Below are positions 1 through 5,278 of a stretch of DNA of 5,278 bases, one piece after another. This DNA is from an uncultured Flavobacteriales bacterium. Its GTDB lineage: Bacteria; Bacteroidota; Bacteroidia; Flavobacteriales; Crocinitomicaceae. The translations under genes were made by a program, and so were the position numbers. Position 1 is the stretch's first letter. Every line of letters begins with the position of its first letter. The notes under the pieces are model-generated. The model did no database searches. It saw only the letters and a list, made by a program, of their open reading frames with translations, and was not told the DNA's origin. Location: contig CAMPIU010000238.1 in NCBI GenBank assembly GCA_946886545.1, positions 1-5,278 of the forward strand. Reading direction: 5' to 3'.

Positions 1-502
1 CATAACAGGCAAAATAATCCAGTTTTAATCTTCTCAGGAATAAAAAAAGTGAAATGAATCCGATCATTCCATAAAAAATCATTCCCGCATGAAGCCAAAG
101 TAAATAGGGCCAGCTGTATCCATCCGTGTCTTCCCCGACAGCATTTGCATGAGCATGGCCGATTAAGAAAAAAGGAGTGAGACATTGAGCAGTACCGGTA
201 AAATATTTATCAAAACGTTTTCCGTCTTTGCCATTTGATAAATTATCCTCAAAACCTGCATCCGGATATTTTTTTCCAATACTGTCGTTAAACTCAAAAT
301 GGTTTCCTTCGTAAATAAACCATTCAGGTAAAAATGCATAGTAACCGGCTCCATCGGAATAAATAGCTGTTGCTTCTTTTACATTCACATTGGTCCATCC
401 GTAGCGTCGGTCTGTTTTAGTTCCGAATAAATAAGTTAATGAAAGAAACAAAAGAAAAATCATCCATTTCTTGGCAAGTACTTTTTCCAAGCTCTGCTTC
501 AT
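1..502 (-). CDS. Multi-pass membrane protein, possibly GT-C glycosyltransferase-like (3' end cut by window edge)
   Basis: Only the N-terminal 167 residues lie in the window; the frame is still open at the left edge. A short basic N-terminus is followed by a membrane segment (about residues 13-27, [15 protein letters not shown]). Next comes a long loop, probably outside the cytoplasm, with the motif [16 protein letters not shown] (49-64). A less hydrophobic segment, [18 protein letters not shown] (99-116), and another strong membrane helix (about 133-156) ending in RRLK follow. From memory, this order (DGxGYY loop, then KYxxGxA...PFFL, then a helix) matches large Bacteroidota membrane proteins often annotated as hypothetical or GT-39/GT-C-like. 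An acidic residue in the first outer loop after helix 1 is usual in GT-C enzymes, so a lipid-linked sugar transferase is possible but unproven. The ATG overlaps the aroC stop by four bases (ATGA), which suggests co-transcription and translational coupling. No Shine-Dalgarno is visible. That this is a gene is well supported; its function is uncertain. Confidence 0.85.
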   Translation of the reverse strand, partial: MKQSLEKVLAKKWMIFLLFLSLTYLFGTKTDRRYGWTNVNVKEATAIYSDGAGYYAFLPEWFIYEGNHFEFNDSIGKKYPDAGFEDNLSNGKDGKRFDKYFTGTAQCLTPFFLIGHAHANAVGEDTDGYSWPYLLWLHAGMIFYGMIGFISLFLFLRRLKLDYFACY

Positions 503-1569
503 GAACGATAGGCTTTTTGGATTAAAAAGTAATCAAGAATTACCAGGGCAGCCATGGCTTCCACGATCGGAACTGCTCTTGGAACAACGCAAGGATCGTG
601 TCTTCCTTTTCCACTTAGAGAAACGGATTCAAAAGATTCATTGATCGTTTGCTGATCTTTCATAATTGTTGCCACCGGTTTAAAAGCTACCCTGAAATCA
701 ATCGGCATGCCGTTTGATATTCCGCCCTGAATTCCTCCTGAACGATTGGTCTTTGTTTTTCCGTCTGTCGTAAACAAATCATTGTGTTCGGAACCGCGCA
801 TCGAAACAGCATCGAAACCCGAGCCGATCTCAAATCCTTTTACTGCATTGATTGAAAGCATTGCTTTTCCCAATTCCGCATGTAATTTATCAAAAACAGG
901 TTCTCCAAGGCCTGCAGGTACTCCTTCAATAACACAACGAATCCCTCCGCCTATTGTATCTCCTTCTTTTCTCACTTCCCGGATCAATCCTTCCATTTGT
1001 TCTGCAAGTTCTAACGAAGGAACGCGCACAAGTGTTGATTCACTGATTTCCTTTAACTCAGGACTCCATTCTCCGGTCCATTTAAGTGATCCGATCTGAT
1101 CCACAAATGCGTCAATTCGTATTCCCTGTTGGACCAAAATCTGTTTTGCAATTGATCCTGCAACAACTCGTGAAACAGTTTCTCTTGCTGAAGAACGCCC
1201 GCCTCCCCGGTGATCCCGGATACCGTATTTTTGCTGGTAGGTAAAATCGGCGTGTGAAGGCCTGAATGCCTGCTCCATTTCATCGTAATCTTTCGGTTTT
1301 TGATCTTCATTGTGAATCAAAAAACCAATGGGCGTACCTAAGGTTTTTCCCTCAAAGATTCCCGATAAAAACTGAACCTGGTCTGATTCCTTTCGTTGGG
1401 TTACAATAGCAGATTGTCCTGGTTTTCTGCGGTCCAAATCTTTTTGCATGGCTTCAATATCAATTGAAAAACCCGCCGGAATCCCTTCCAGGACACCCCC
1501 CATAGCTTTACCATGTGATTCCCCGAAAGTGCTTAAACGAACTAAAATTCCAAAACTTGAACCTGCCAT
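499..1569 (-). CDS. aroC: Chorismate synthase
   Basis: This enzyme makes chorismate from 5-enolpyruvylshikimate-3-phosphate by anti-1,4 elimination of phosphate. It needs reduced FMN and is the last step of the cytosolic shikimate pathway to aromatic amino acids, folate and menaquinone precursors. The 356-residue protein is full length for the bacterial family. All hallmark blocks are present: FGESHG (15-20) with His19; RPSHAD (103-108) with His106; [15 protein letters not shown] (116-130), the FMN/substrate-binding signature; SMRGSEHND (256-264); and [16 protein letters not shown] (322-337) with Asp325. His19, His106 and Asp325 correspond to residues described as catalytic in the family. The ATG at 1569 gives the canonical MAGSSFG N-terminus, and an in-frame TAA five codons upstream (1575-1573) rules out an earlier start. 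A likely promoter lies directly upstream. The downstream membrane-protein gene overlaps the stop codon. No odd or missing residues were seen. Confidence 0.98.
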   Translation of the reverse strand: MAGSSFGILVRLSTFGESHGKAMGGVLEGIPAGFSIDIEAMQKDLDRRKPGQSAIVTQRKESDQVQFLSGIFEGKTLGTPIGFLIHNEDQKPKDYDEMEQAFRPSHADFTYQQKYGIRDHRGGGRSSARETVSRVVAGSIAKQILVQQGIRIDAFVDQIGSLKWTGEWSPELKEISESTLVRVPSLELAEQMEGLIREVRKEGDTIGGGIRCVIEGVPAGLGEPVFDKLHAELGKAMLSINAVKGFEIGSGFDAVSMRGSEHNDLFTTDGKTKTNRSGGIQGGISNGMPIDFRVAFKPVATIMKDQQTINESFESVSLSGKGRHDPCVVPRAVPIVEAMAALVILDYFLIQKAYRS

Positions 1570-1593
1570 ATATTAGTGTTCCATTGATCCTTC

Positions 1594-1628
1594 CAAAAAT
1601 AATCAATTCGAGACACAACGGGATCAAA
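1594..1628 (-). promoter_or_regulatory. Likely aroC promoter, Bacteroidota type
   Basis: On the minus strand, 1601-1594 reads TATTTTTG, a perfect match to the Bacteroidota -7 consensus TAnnTTTG. A TTTG at 1628-1625 could be the -33 element. The spacer is 23 bp, at the long end of what is known. Transcription would start near 1588, leaving a leader of about 18 bases before the aroC ATG. The element is inferred from the consensus only; AT-rich DNA gives chance matches. Confidence 0.42.
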
Positions 1629-1702
1629 TAAGGTTTTCATTTTGAAAAACAAATACCCGAAATGGATTTAACTTTCGTTTTGAAACAACTCAATAAGACA
1701 AG

Positions 1703-1733
1703 TTTGATACCTTGTAATAGTAGATTACTCTTG
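1703..1733 (+). promoter_or_regulatory. Likely promoter of the His-rich secreted protein gene
   Basis: TTTG at 1703-1706 is followed after exactly 19 bp by TACTCTTG at 1726-1733. This matches the Bacteroidota pattern TTTG-N19-TAnnTTTG with one mismatch in the -7 box. Transcription would start around 1740, giving a leader of roughly 65 bases before the ATG at 1807. That start point lies upstream of both candidate start codons (1768 and 1807). Consensus match only. Confidence 0.4.
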
Positions 1734-1806
1734 AAAATTCAATTTTAAATCGATCCTGGCAAGACTATTGAACCTTTTTGAACATAACTCAAAAAACACT
1801 GAAGTC

Positions 1807-2367
1807 ATGAAAAATTTAAGTAATTATTCTGCTCTTATTCTAGCGCTTTGTTTTTCATTGTGTACAATGAGAAATGATCTATTTGCCAAACAGGACCAAC
1901 GTCCTTATTCCTTACAAAAACATGCTGTGAAGAAGAATAAGTACTATTACTATCCCAGACAAAACGTTTATTACGACCCGGTGAACAGTGTTTATTTTGT
2001 TTGGGAGCAAACTTATTGGAAACCGATACCCCATTTACCCGGAAGGTATGTGTCCATAAGCTATTCCAATTCTCCAAGATTTGAATTGTGGCTGGCTTCA
2101 ACACATCCTTATTATTACAACCAGGAGCATCGAAGAACATATTATGAATATCGAGTTGCCAGCCCGGCACGGGCAGCAACAGTTCGTGTCGAAAGCAGAC
2201 CCAAACCAAATGTCAGTTTTCACTTGGAAATTAATTCCGCACCTCAGCCTGTTTATGTCGAAGAACGTTACGTAATTGTAAAGGAACGACATGACAACGG
2301 ACATCATCATGGTCACCATCCTGGCCACGGTCATGGTAAGAAACACGGAAAAGGACACAGACATTAA
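1807..2367 (+). CDS. Small secreted Tyr-rich protein with histidine-rich C-terminal tail
   Basis: I do not know a named function. The 186-residue product starts with a signal-peptide-like stretch: MKNLSN, a hydrophobic core (about 7-19), then a possible signal peptidase I site after LFA (25-27). It is therefore probably exported to the periplasm or cell surface. A lipoprotein is less likely, because the LxLC/FSLC cysteines fit a lipobox poorly. The mature part is rich in Tyr and basic residues and carries YYYYPRQNVYYDP (46-58) and YFVWEQTYWKPIPHLPGRY (63-81). From memory, this resembles a recurrent Bacteroidota hypothetical-protein motif. The last 25 residues (162-186) hold 11 histidines among Gly and Lys, which suggests binding of Zn, Ni or Cu or simply a charged low-complexity tail. 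I chose the ATG at 1807 over an in-frame TTG at 1768 because the signal peptide then begins right at the start. The gene ends in a strong terminator shared with the convergent mutase gene. Confidence 0.85.
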   Translation: MKNLSNYSALILALCFSLCTMRNDLFAKQDQRPYSLQKHAVKKNKYYYYPRQNVYYDPVNSVYFVWEQTYWKPIPHLPGRYVSISYSNSPRFELWLASTHPYYYNQEHRRTYYEYRVASPARAATVRVESRPKPNVSFHLEINSAPQPVYVEERYVIVKERHDNGHHHGHHPGHGHGKKHGKGHRH

Positions 2368-2409
2368 AAAAACGTAGGGGTGGAAAATTTTCCACCCCTA
2401 CGTTTTTTT
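2366..2409. terminator. Bidirectional intrinsic terminator, perfect 44-bp palindrome
   Basis: The two 22-bp arms (2366-2387 and 2388-2409) are exact reverse complements. Each transcript would form a GC-containing hairpin, with core CGTAGGGGTGG pairing to CCACCCCTACG and an AATT loop region. On either strand the hairpin is preceded by seven A and followed by a run of T. It fills the whole gap between the stop codons of two convergent genes: 2365-2367 on plus and 2412-2410 on minus. It should therefore end transcription from both sides. Confidence 0.93.
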
Positions 2410-3819
2410 TTAATTACATATTGTTTCTTCGGTTGTCTTCAGGATTTCTCTTACTTCCTCAAGCGTCGGGGCTTCAGCATAAGTTCTCAGAACCGGCTCT
2501 GTTCCCGATGCCCGGATCATCATCCAGCGGTTATCGTCAAAGAAGAATTTCCATCCGTCAATAGTCCCTACCTCTTTTACGGTATATTTTCCAAATGACT
2601 GGTATTCATTGTTACTGCATTTTGCAACAATCGCCTGCTTCATGTCTTCGGTGATATGTAAATCGTTGCGTTCAAACTTAAATGCACCTACAATTGCATA
2701 AACCTCATCTATCAATTGATCTAATGTTTTACCTGATTTCGCCATGTATTCCCAAATGATCAATCCCATCCAGATTCCATCACGCTCAGGAATATGACCT
2801 TTAACAGCGATTCCACCGGATTCTTCTCCACCGATCAGAACATCTTCATCCACCATGATCCCGGCAATGTATTTGAACCCGATCTTTACCACCTGGTATT
2901 CCAAACCGTAATGCTCAGCAAGTGTTTTTACACGTGGAGTCGTACTGAAAGCGGTAACCACTTTACCCGTCATTCCTTTGTTCGTTACCAAATAATGCAG
3001 CAACAATAAAATAATGTGGTGGGAATCGATAAATTCACCTTTCCCGTTGTACAAACCAATCCGGTCTGCGTCTCCGTCAGTTGCAAGAGCGCAATGGATA
3101 TTTCCTTTTGCCAGAATATATTGTTCCAACTCTTTCAAATTCTTTTGGATCGGTTCAGGGGCCTGACCATGGAATGAAGGATTGTAATCGCAATGCAGCA
3201 ATTGAACATCTGGTAAAATGCGTCTGATTACGTTTTGACCCGCTCCATACATCGCATCATAAACCAGATTCAAACCTGATTTACGAATCGCTTCCAGATC
3301 AAAGTTTTTCTCAATATGCTGAACGTATCGTGTTTCAAAATCCACGATTTGCAATTTCCCGCTTTTCTCAAAACTGTTCAAATCCACAGCCGCATAGTCA
3401 AATGGAAGTGAATCCGGAATAATGTCTTCAATTTCCTGAACCAATTCAGGAGTTAAAGGTCCGCCGTAATGTGCTTTTAATTTATAGCCGTTGTAAGACG
3501 GAGGATTATGACTTGCCGTTAGGATCACCCCCAAGCCACAGTCTAATTGATTTGCAGCCAAAGAAATCATCGGTGTAGATACAAATCCTCTCGATAACAA
3601 CACTTCAATTCCTTCATGTAAAAGCACTTTGGCAACCGTTTCTGCAAAAAGTTCACCTGCAAACCTGCAATCATGTCCCAATGCAATTTTCGAATTCCAG
3701 TCAGACTTCTTTAACCATTGTGCAGTGGCATAAGCCACCCGCGCGACGTTCTCTACTGTAAATTCATCTGCGATGATTGCTCTCCAACCATCTGTTCCAA
3801 ATTTTATTTTTGTTGCCAA
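2410..3819 (-). CDS. Phosphoglucomutase/phosphomannomutase family protein (alpha-D-phosphohexomutase)
   Basis: This cytosolic enzyme moves phosphate between the 1- and 6-hydroxyls of a hexose through a phosphoserine and bound Mg. It links glycolysis to nucleotide-sugar and polysaccharide synthesis. The 469-residue protein has all four domains of the superfamily in order: N-terminal FGTDGWR (7-13); the active-site loop TASHNP (101-106) with Ser103 as phosphoserine; the metal-binding loop DGDADR (248-253); the sugar-binding loop GEESGG (331-336); and the phosphate-binding loop RASGTEP (436-442). GEES-type sugar loops are more typical of glucose-specific enzymes than the GEMSGH of dual PMM/PGM or the GEQSGH of phosphoglucosamine mutases. 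A glucose-phosphate substrate is thus favoured, but this is inference. The start codon is TTG at 3819. An in-frame TAA five codons upstream leaves no other usual start, and FGTDGWR forbids a later one. GGAGG at 3843-3839 is 19 bases away, too far for a normal ribosome site. The gene ends at the bidirectional terminator. Confidence 0.95.
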   Translation of the reverse strand: MATKIKFGTDGWRAIIADEFTVENVARVAYATAQWLKKSDWNSKIALGHDCRFAGELFAETVAKVLLHEGIEVLLSRGFVSTPMISLAANQLDCGLGVILTASHNPPSYNGYKLKAHYGGPLTPELVQEIEDIIPDSLPFDYAAVDLNSFEKSGKLQIVDFETRYVQHIEKNFDLEAIRKSGLNLVYDAMYGAGQNVIRRILPDVQLLHCDYNPSFHGQAPEPIQKNLKELEQYILAKGNIHCALATDGDADRIGLYNGKGEFIDSHHIILLLLHYLVTNKGMTGKVVTAFSTTPRVKTLAEHYGLEYQVVKIGFKYIAGIMVDEDVLIGGEESGGIAVKGHIPERDGIWMGLIIWEYMAKSGKTLDQLIDEVYAIVGAFKFERNDLHITEDMKQAIVAKCSNNEYQSFGKYTVKEVGTIDGWKFFFDDNRWMMIRASGTEPVLRTYAEAPTLEEVREILKTTEETICN

Positions 3820-3872
3820 ATCTCTTTTGTTTTATGCGCCTCCGCTAAAGCTTTTTGCGCAAATGTTGGGTT

Positions 3873-3880
3873 CAAATATA
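3873..3880 (-). promoter_or_regulatory. Likely -7 box of the phosphohexomutase promoter
   Basis: The minus strand reads TATATTTG, a perfect TAnnTTTG match, in the 126-bp gap between the mutase start and the upstream DUF3137 stop. Transcription would begin near 3866, with a leader of roughly 48 bases. No clear TTTG -33 element is found at the usual distance, so the call rests on the -7 box and its position. It suggests that the mutase has its own promoter and does not depend only on readthrough from the lemA operon. Confidence 0.4.
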
Positions 3881-3945
3881 GTGAATGCGATGTTTCGAAC
3901 GAGAAAAACTCCTGTTAGAATTCGATTAAATAATCACTAAATCGA

Positions 3946-4926
3946 TTATTCTTTGGTCCAGATTCGTGTATTCAGATTCAGATCCTCAATAATATCTGTC
4001 ATTGATTTCAACATGGTAATAATGATCTTGTAATCTTCTTCCTTTAGTAAACTGCCGAAAACAGACGGTTCAAATAAATCCATATTATTGAAAACTGCAA
4101 TGTAGACCAAGTTATTACGGAAGGAAATTGAGATCCTGAAATTCAGTTTTCTGCTCATCTCAAGCAAACGTTCCATCATGGAAGGACTGAGAATATACCT
4201 GCATTCCTGTTCATCTGTACTGTAAACTGCAAATTTCTTTTCAAACTCCGGATTTTCAAGCTTCACCAGGTTTCCGTCCCTGCTTGGGTTCCATTGCTGG
4301 AATTTCCTGCCCAATTTCCCCAGGTAGCGCTCCATGAAATCCATATCGATCATCGTTTCTCCATGGAAGTTTTTATGAAAATCACTCACGAAAAACATTC
4401 CTTTGAAAATCGTATGCCAATGCTCTTGTCTCCGCCCGTTTTTATCTGTTGTAACGGTTTTGTACTCTGTATGGATTTCTCCGAAGGAAAAGTCTGTCAG
4501 ATCGAATTTTCCTGAAATCGTATCTTCTGCTTTGTAGCGATCATAACGCTGGGTAAAGATCTTACTTTCGGCGTATTTATCCATTAACCCCAGGGTTGGA
4601 TTATAACTCAGACGTTCATCTACAAATTTCACCACTGCCGGAATGACTTTGCCTTTGAACTGCTCTTTGAAGTACTTGTAAAAACGGCTGTAAATTACTC
4701 CCAGAAAAATGGCGGAACCGACTAAGATTACACCGGCAACAATCAGCGCTGCAACCATTGAATCCGGGTTCATGAGATAGATTACCAAAGGAATCACTAT
4801 AAAAAGAGCCAAACAGATAAAAAAAACCTTCCGGAACTTTCTGGTAAATTCTTTTCTTTCAGATTCCAGAACTCCTAAATCTCCGGCAATCATATCCGAC
4901 TGGAGCTGTGCAAAATTGATCTCCAT
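3946..4926 (-). CDS. DUF3137-family membrane protein
   Basis: This is a 326-residue protein of unknown biochemical role. The N-terminus (1-32) is charged and probably cytoplasmic. Two membrane helices follow (about 33-52 and 57-79) with a short turn (MNPDS) between them. The rest is a long soluble domain that should lie on the same side as the N-terminus. Family-like features of DUF3137 are the FKGMFFVSDFHKNFHGET block (174-191), ENPEFEKKFAVYSTDEQ (224-240) and the following YILSPSMMERLLEM (244-257). Assignment is from memory of the family pattern, not a search. The ATG at 4926 lies 3 bp after the stop of lemA, so the two are almost surely one operon and may act together at the membrane. No intrinsic terminator is obvious after its stop at 3946, so some readthrough into the mutase gene is possible. 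Confidence 0.85.
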   Translation of the reverse strand: MEINFAQLQSDMIAGDLGVLESERKEFTRKFRKVFFICLALFIVIPLVIYLMNPDSMVAALIVAGVILVGSAIFLGVIYSRFYKYFKEQFKGKVIPAVVKFVDERLSYNPTLGLMDKYAESKIFTQRYDRYKAEDTISGKFDLTDFSFGEIHTEYKTVTTDKNGRRQEHWHTIFKGMFFVSDFHKNFHGETMIDMDFMERYLGKLGRKFQQWNPSRDGNLVKLENPEFEKKFAVYSTDEQECRYILSPSMMERLLEMSRKLNFRISISFRNNLVYIAVFNNMDLFEPSVFGSLLKEEDYKIIITMLKSMTDIIEDLNLNTRIWTKE

Positions 4927-4929
4927 GAT

Positions 4930-5278
4930 TTAGTCGTTAAATTTCAGGTATTCTTTCTTATTCATTTTGTTTCTTTTCGCAATAACGGAAGAAGGAAACT
5001 GAAGTACGGCATTATTGAAGATCTCAATCGACATATTATAGGTTCTTCTGGAAGCTGCCAACTGTTCTTCCATTTCATTCATACTTCTCTGAAGCATCAT
5101 AAATTGGTCGCTTGCTTTTAAATCCGGATAAGCTTCGGCTTTAATCAAAAACTGACTGAATTGATTCTGTAATTCGTGATTACTTTTGGCAAGTGCTTCA
5201 GTATCTCTCGAACCGGATCTTAAAGCAGTCAATTTTTCAAGCAATTCCTTTTCATGAGTCATATAACCACTTACACAA
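4930..5278 (-). CDS. lemA: LemA family protein, C-terminal part (5' end outside window)
   Basis: LemA proteins are small membrane-anchored coiled-coil proteins of unsettled function. They have an N-terminal transmembrane helix and a helical soluble domain, usually about 180-200 residues. Here 115 residues are visible. An internal ATG at 5262 could be mistaken for the start, but the frame stays open to the window edge (CVSGY before MTHEKE). VSGYMTHEKELLEKLTALRS matches the family's interior GYxxHEKExLEKVTxxR pattern, so the true start and membrane helix lie to the right, beyond the window. Family motifs seen, with visible numbering: FSQFLIKAEAYPDLKA (40-55), the helical QRSMNEMEEQLAASRRTYN (63-81), then FNNAVLQFP (87-95) and the KKEYLKF ending. 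The DUF3137 gene follows after 3 bp, in an operon arrangement. The name lemA is used in the family sense only. Confidence 0.92.
   Translation of the reverse strand, partial: CVSGYMTHEKELLEKLTALRSGSRDTEALAKSNHELQNQFSQFLIKAEAYPDLKASDQFMMLQRSMNEMEEQLAASRRTYNMSIEIFNNAVLQFPSSVIAKRNKMNKKEYLKFND

Noticed and set aside
163..354. 63-codon minus-strand frame near the left edge
   Set aside because: It lies in another frame within the partial membrane-protein gene. That gene has a coherent membrane topology, family motifs and a coupled start at 502.
746..1099. 117-codon open frame on the plus strand inside aroC
   Set aside because: It is antisense to a highly conserved, complete aroC. The translation has no recognisable domain and no promoter or ribosome site is seen.
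1573..1584. Three-codon mini frame (ATG GAA CAC TAA) just before aroC
   Set aside because: It could be read as a leader peptide, but it is far too short to distinguish from chance. Its only use here is that its stop blocks any earlier aroC start.
1768..1806. Upstream in-frame TTG start adding 13 residues to the secreted protein
   Set aside because: It would put a charged 13-residue stretch before the signal peptide. The ATG at 1807 gives a normal signal-peptide N-terminus.
1835..2364. Minus-strand frames (1835-2209 and 2098-2364) opposite the secreted-protein gene
   Set aside because: They are shadows of the plus-strand gene, which has a signal peptide, a promoter-like element and a terminator in the right places. 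The antisense products show no domain.
3922..3945. Possible terminator after the DUF3137 gene (TCGATT...AATCGA)
   Set aside because: The stem is only 6 AT-rich pairs with a 12-base loop and no adjacent T run, so it is too weak to call.
4930..5262. A complete 110-residue protein starting at the ATG at 5262
   Set aside because: The frame is open through to 5278, and the residues before the ATG (VSGY) continue the LemA family pattern. This ATG is internal and the gene is cut by the window edge.

Overview
This window looks like a piece of a Bacteroidota chromosome, probably from Flavobacteriales or a relative. The DNA is moderately AT-rich. Upstream of three transcription units there are TAnnTTTG-type -7 boxes (two perfect, one with a mismatch), the promoter signature of this phylum. 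Start codons lack convincing Shine-Dalgarno sequences. Several proteins are of kinds typical of the phylum: a Tyr-rich secreted protein with a YYYYP...NVYYDP motif, a LemA/DUF3137 pair, and a membrane protein with a DGxGYYxxLP loop. The exact genus cannot be read from the sequence.

Left part (1-1569, minus strand): chorismate synthase (aroC, complete) is followed by a multi-pass membrane protein whose start overlaps the aroC stop by four bases (ATGA). The membrane protein runs off the left edge. A likely aroC promoter lies just upstream, at about 1594-1628.

Middle (1570-2410): a 237-bp divergent intergenic region carries promoter-like signals on both strands. It leads rightward into a small secreted protein with a histidine-rich tail. 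That gene converges on a phosphohexomutase gene. The two stop codons flank a perfect 44-bp palindrome that is almost certainly a bidirectional intrinsic terminator.

Right part (2410-5278, minus strand): a phosphoglucomutase/phosphomannomutase-family gene has a TTG start that is fixed by an in-frame stop just upstream, and its own likely promoter. Upstream of it is a tight operon of lemA (5' end outside the window) and a DUF3137 membrane protein, separated by only 3 bp.

The genes cover housekeeping aromatic biosynthesis, sugar-phosphate metabolism and poorly characterised envelope proteins. I see no mobile element, CRISPR array, RNA gene or defence system, and nothing that amounts to a clearly new multi-gene system. 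The items most worth a second look are the palindromic terminator, the His-rich secreted protein, the lemA-DUF3137 module and the membrane protein coupled to aroC.
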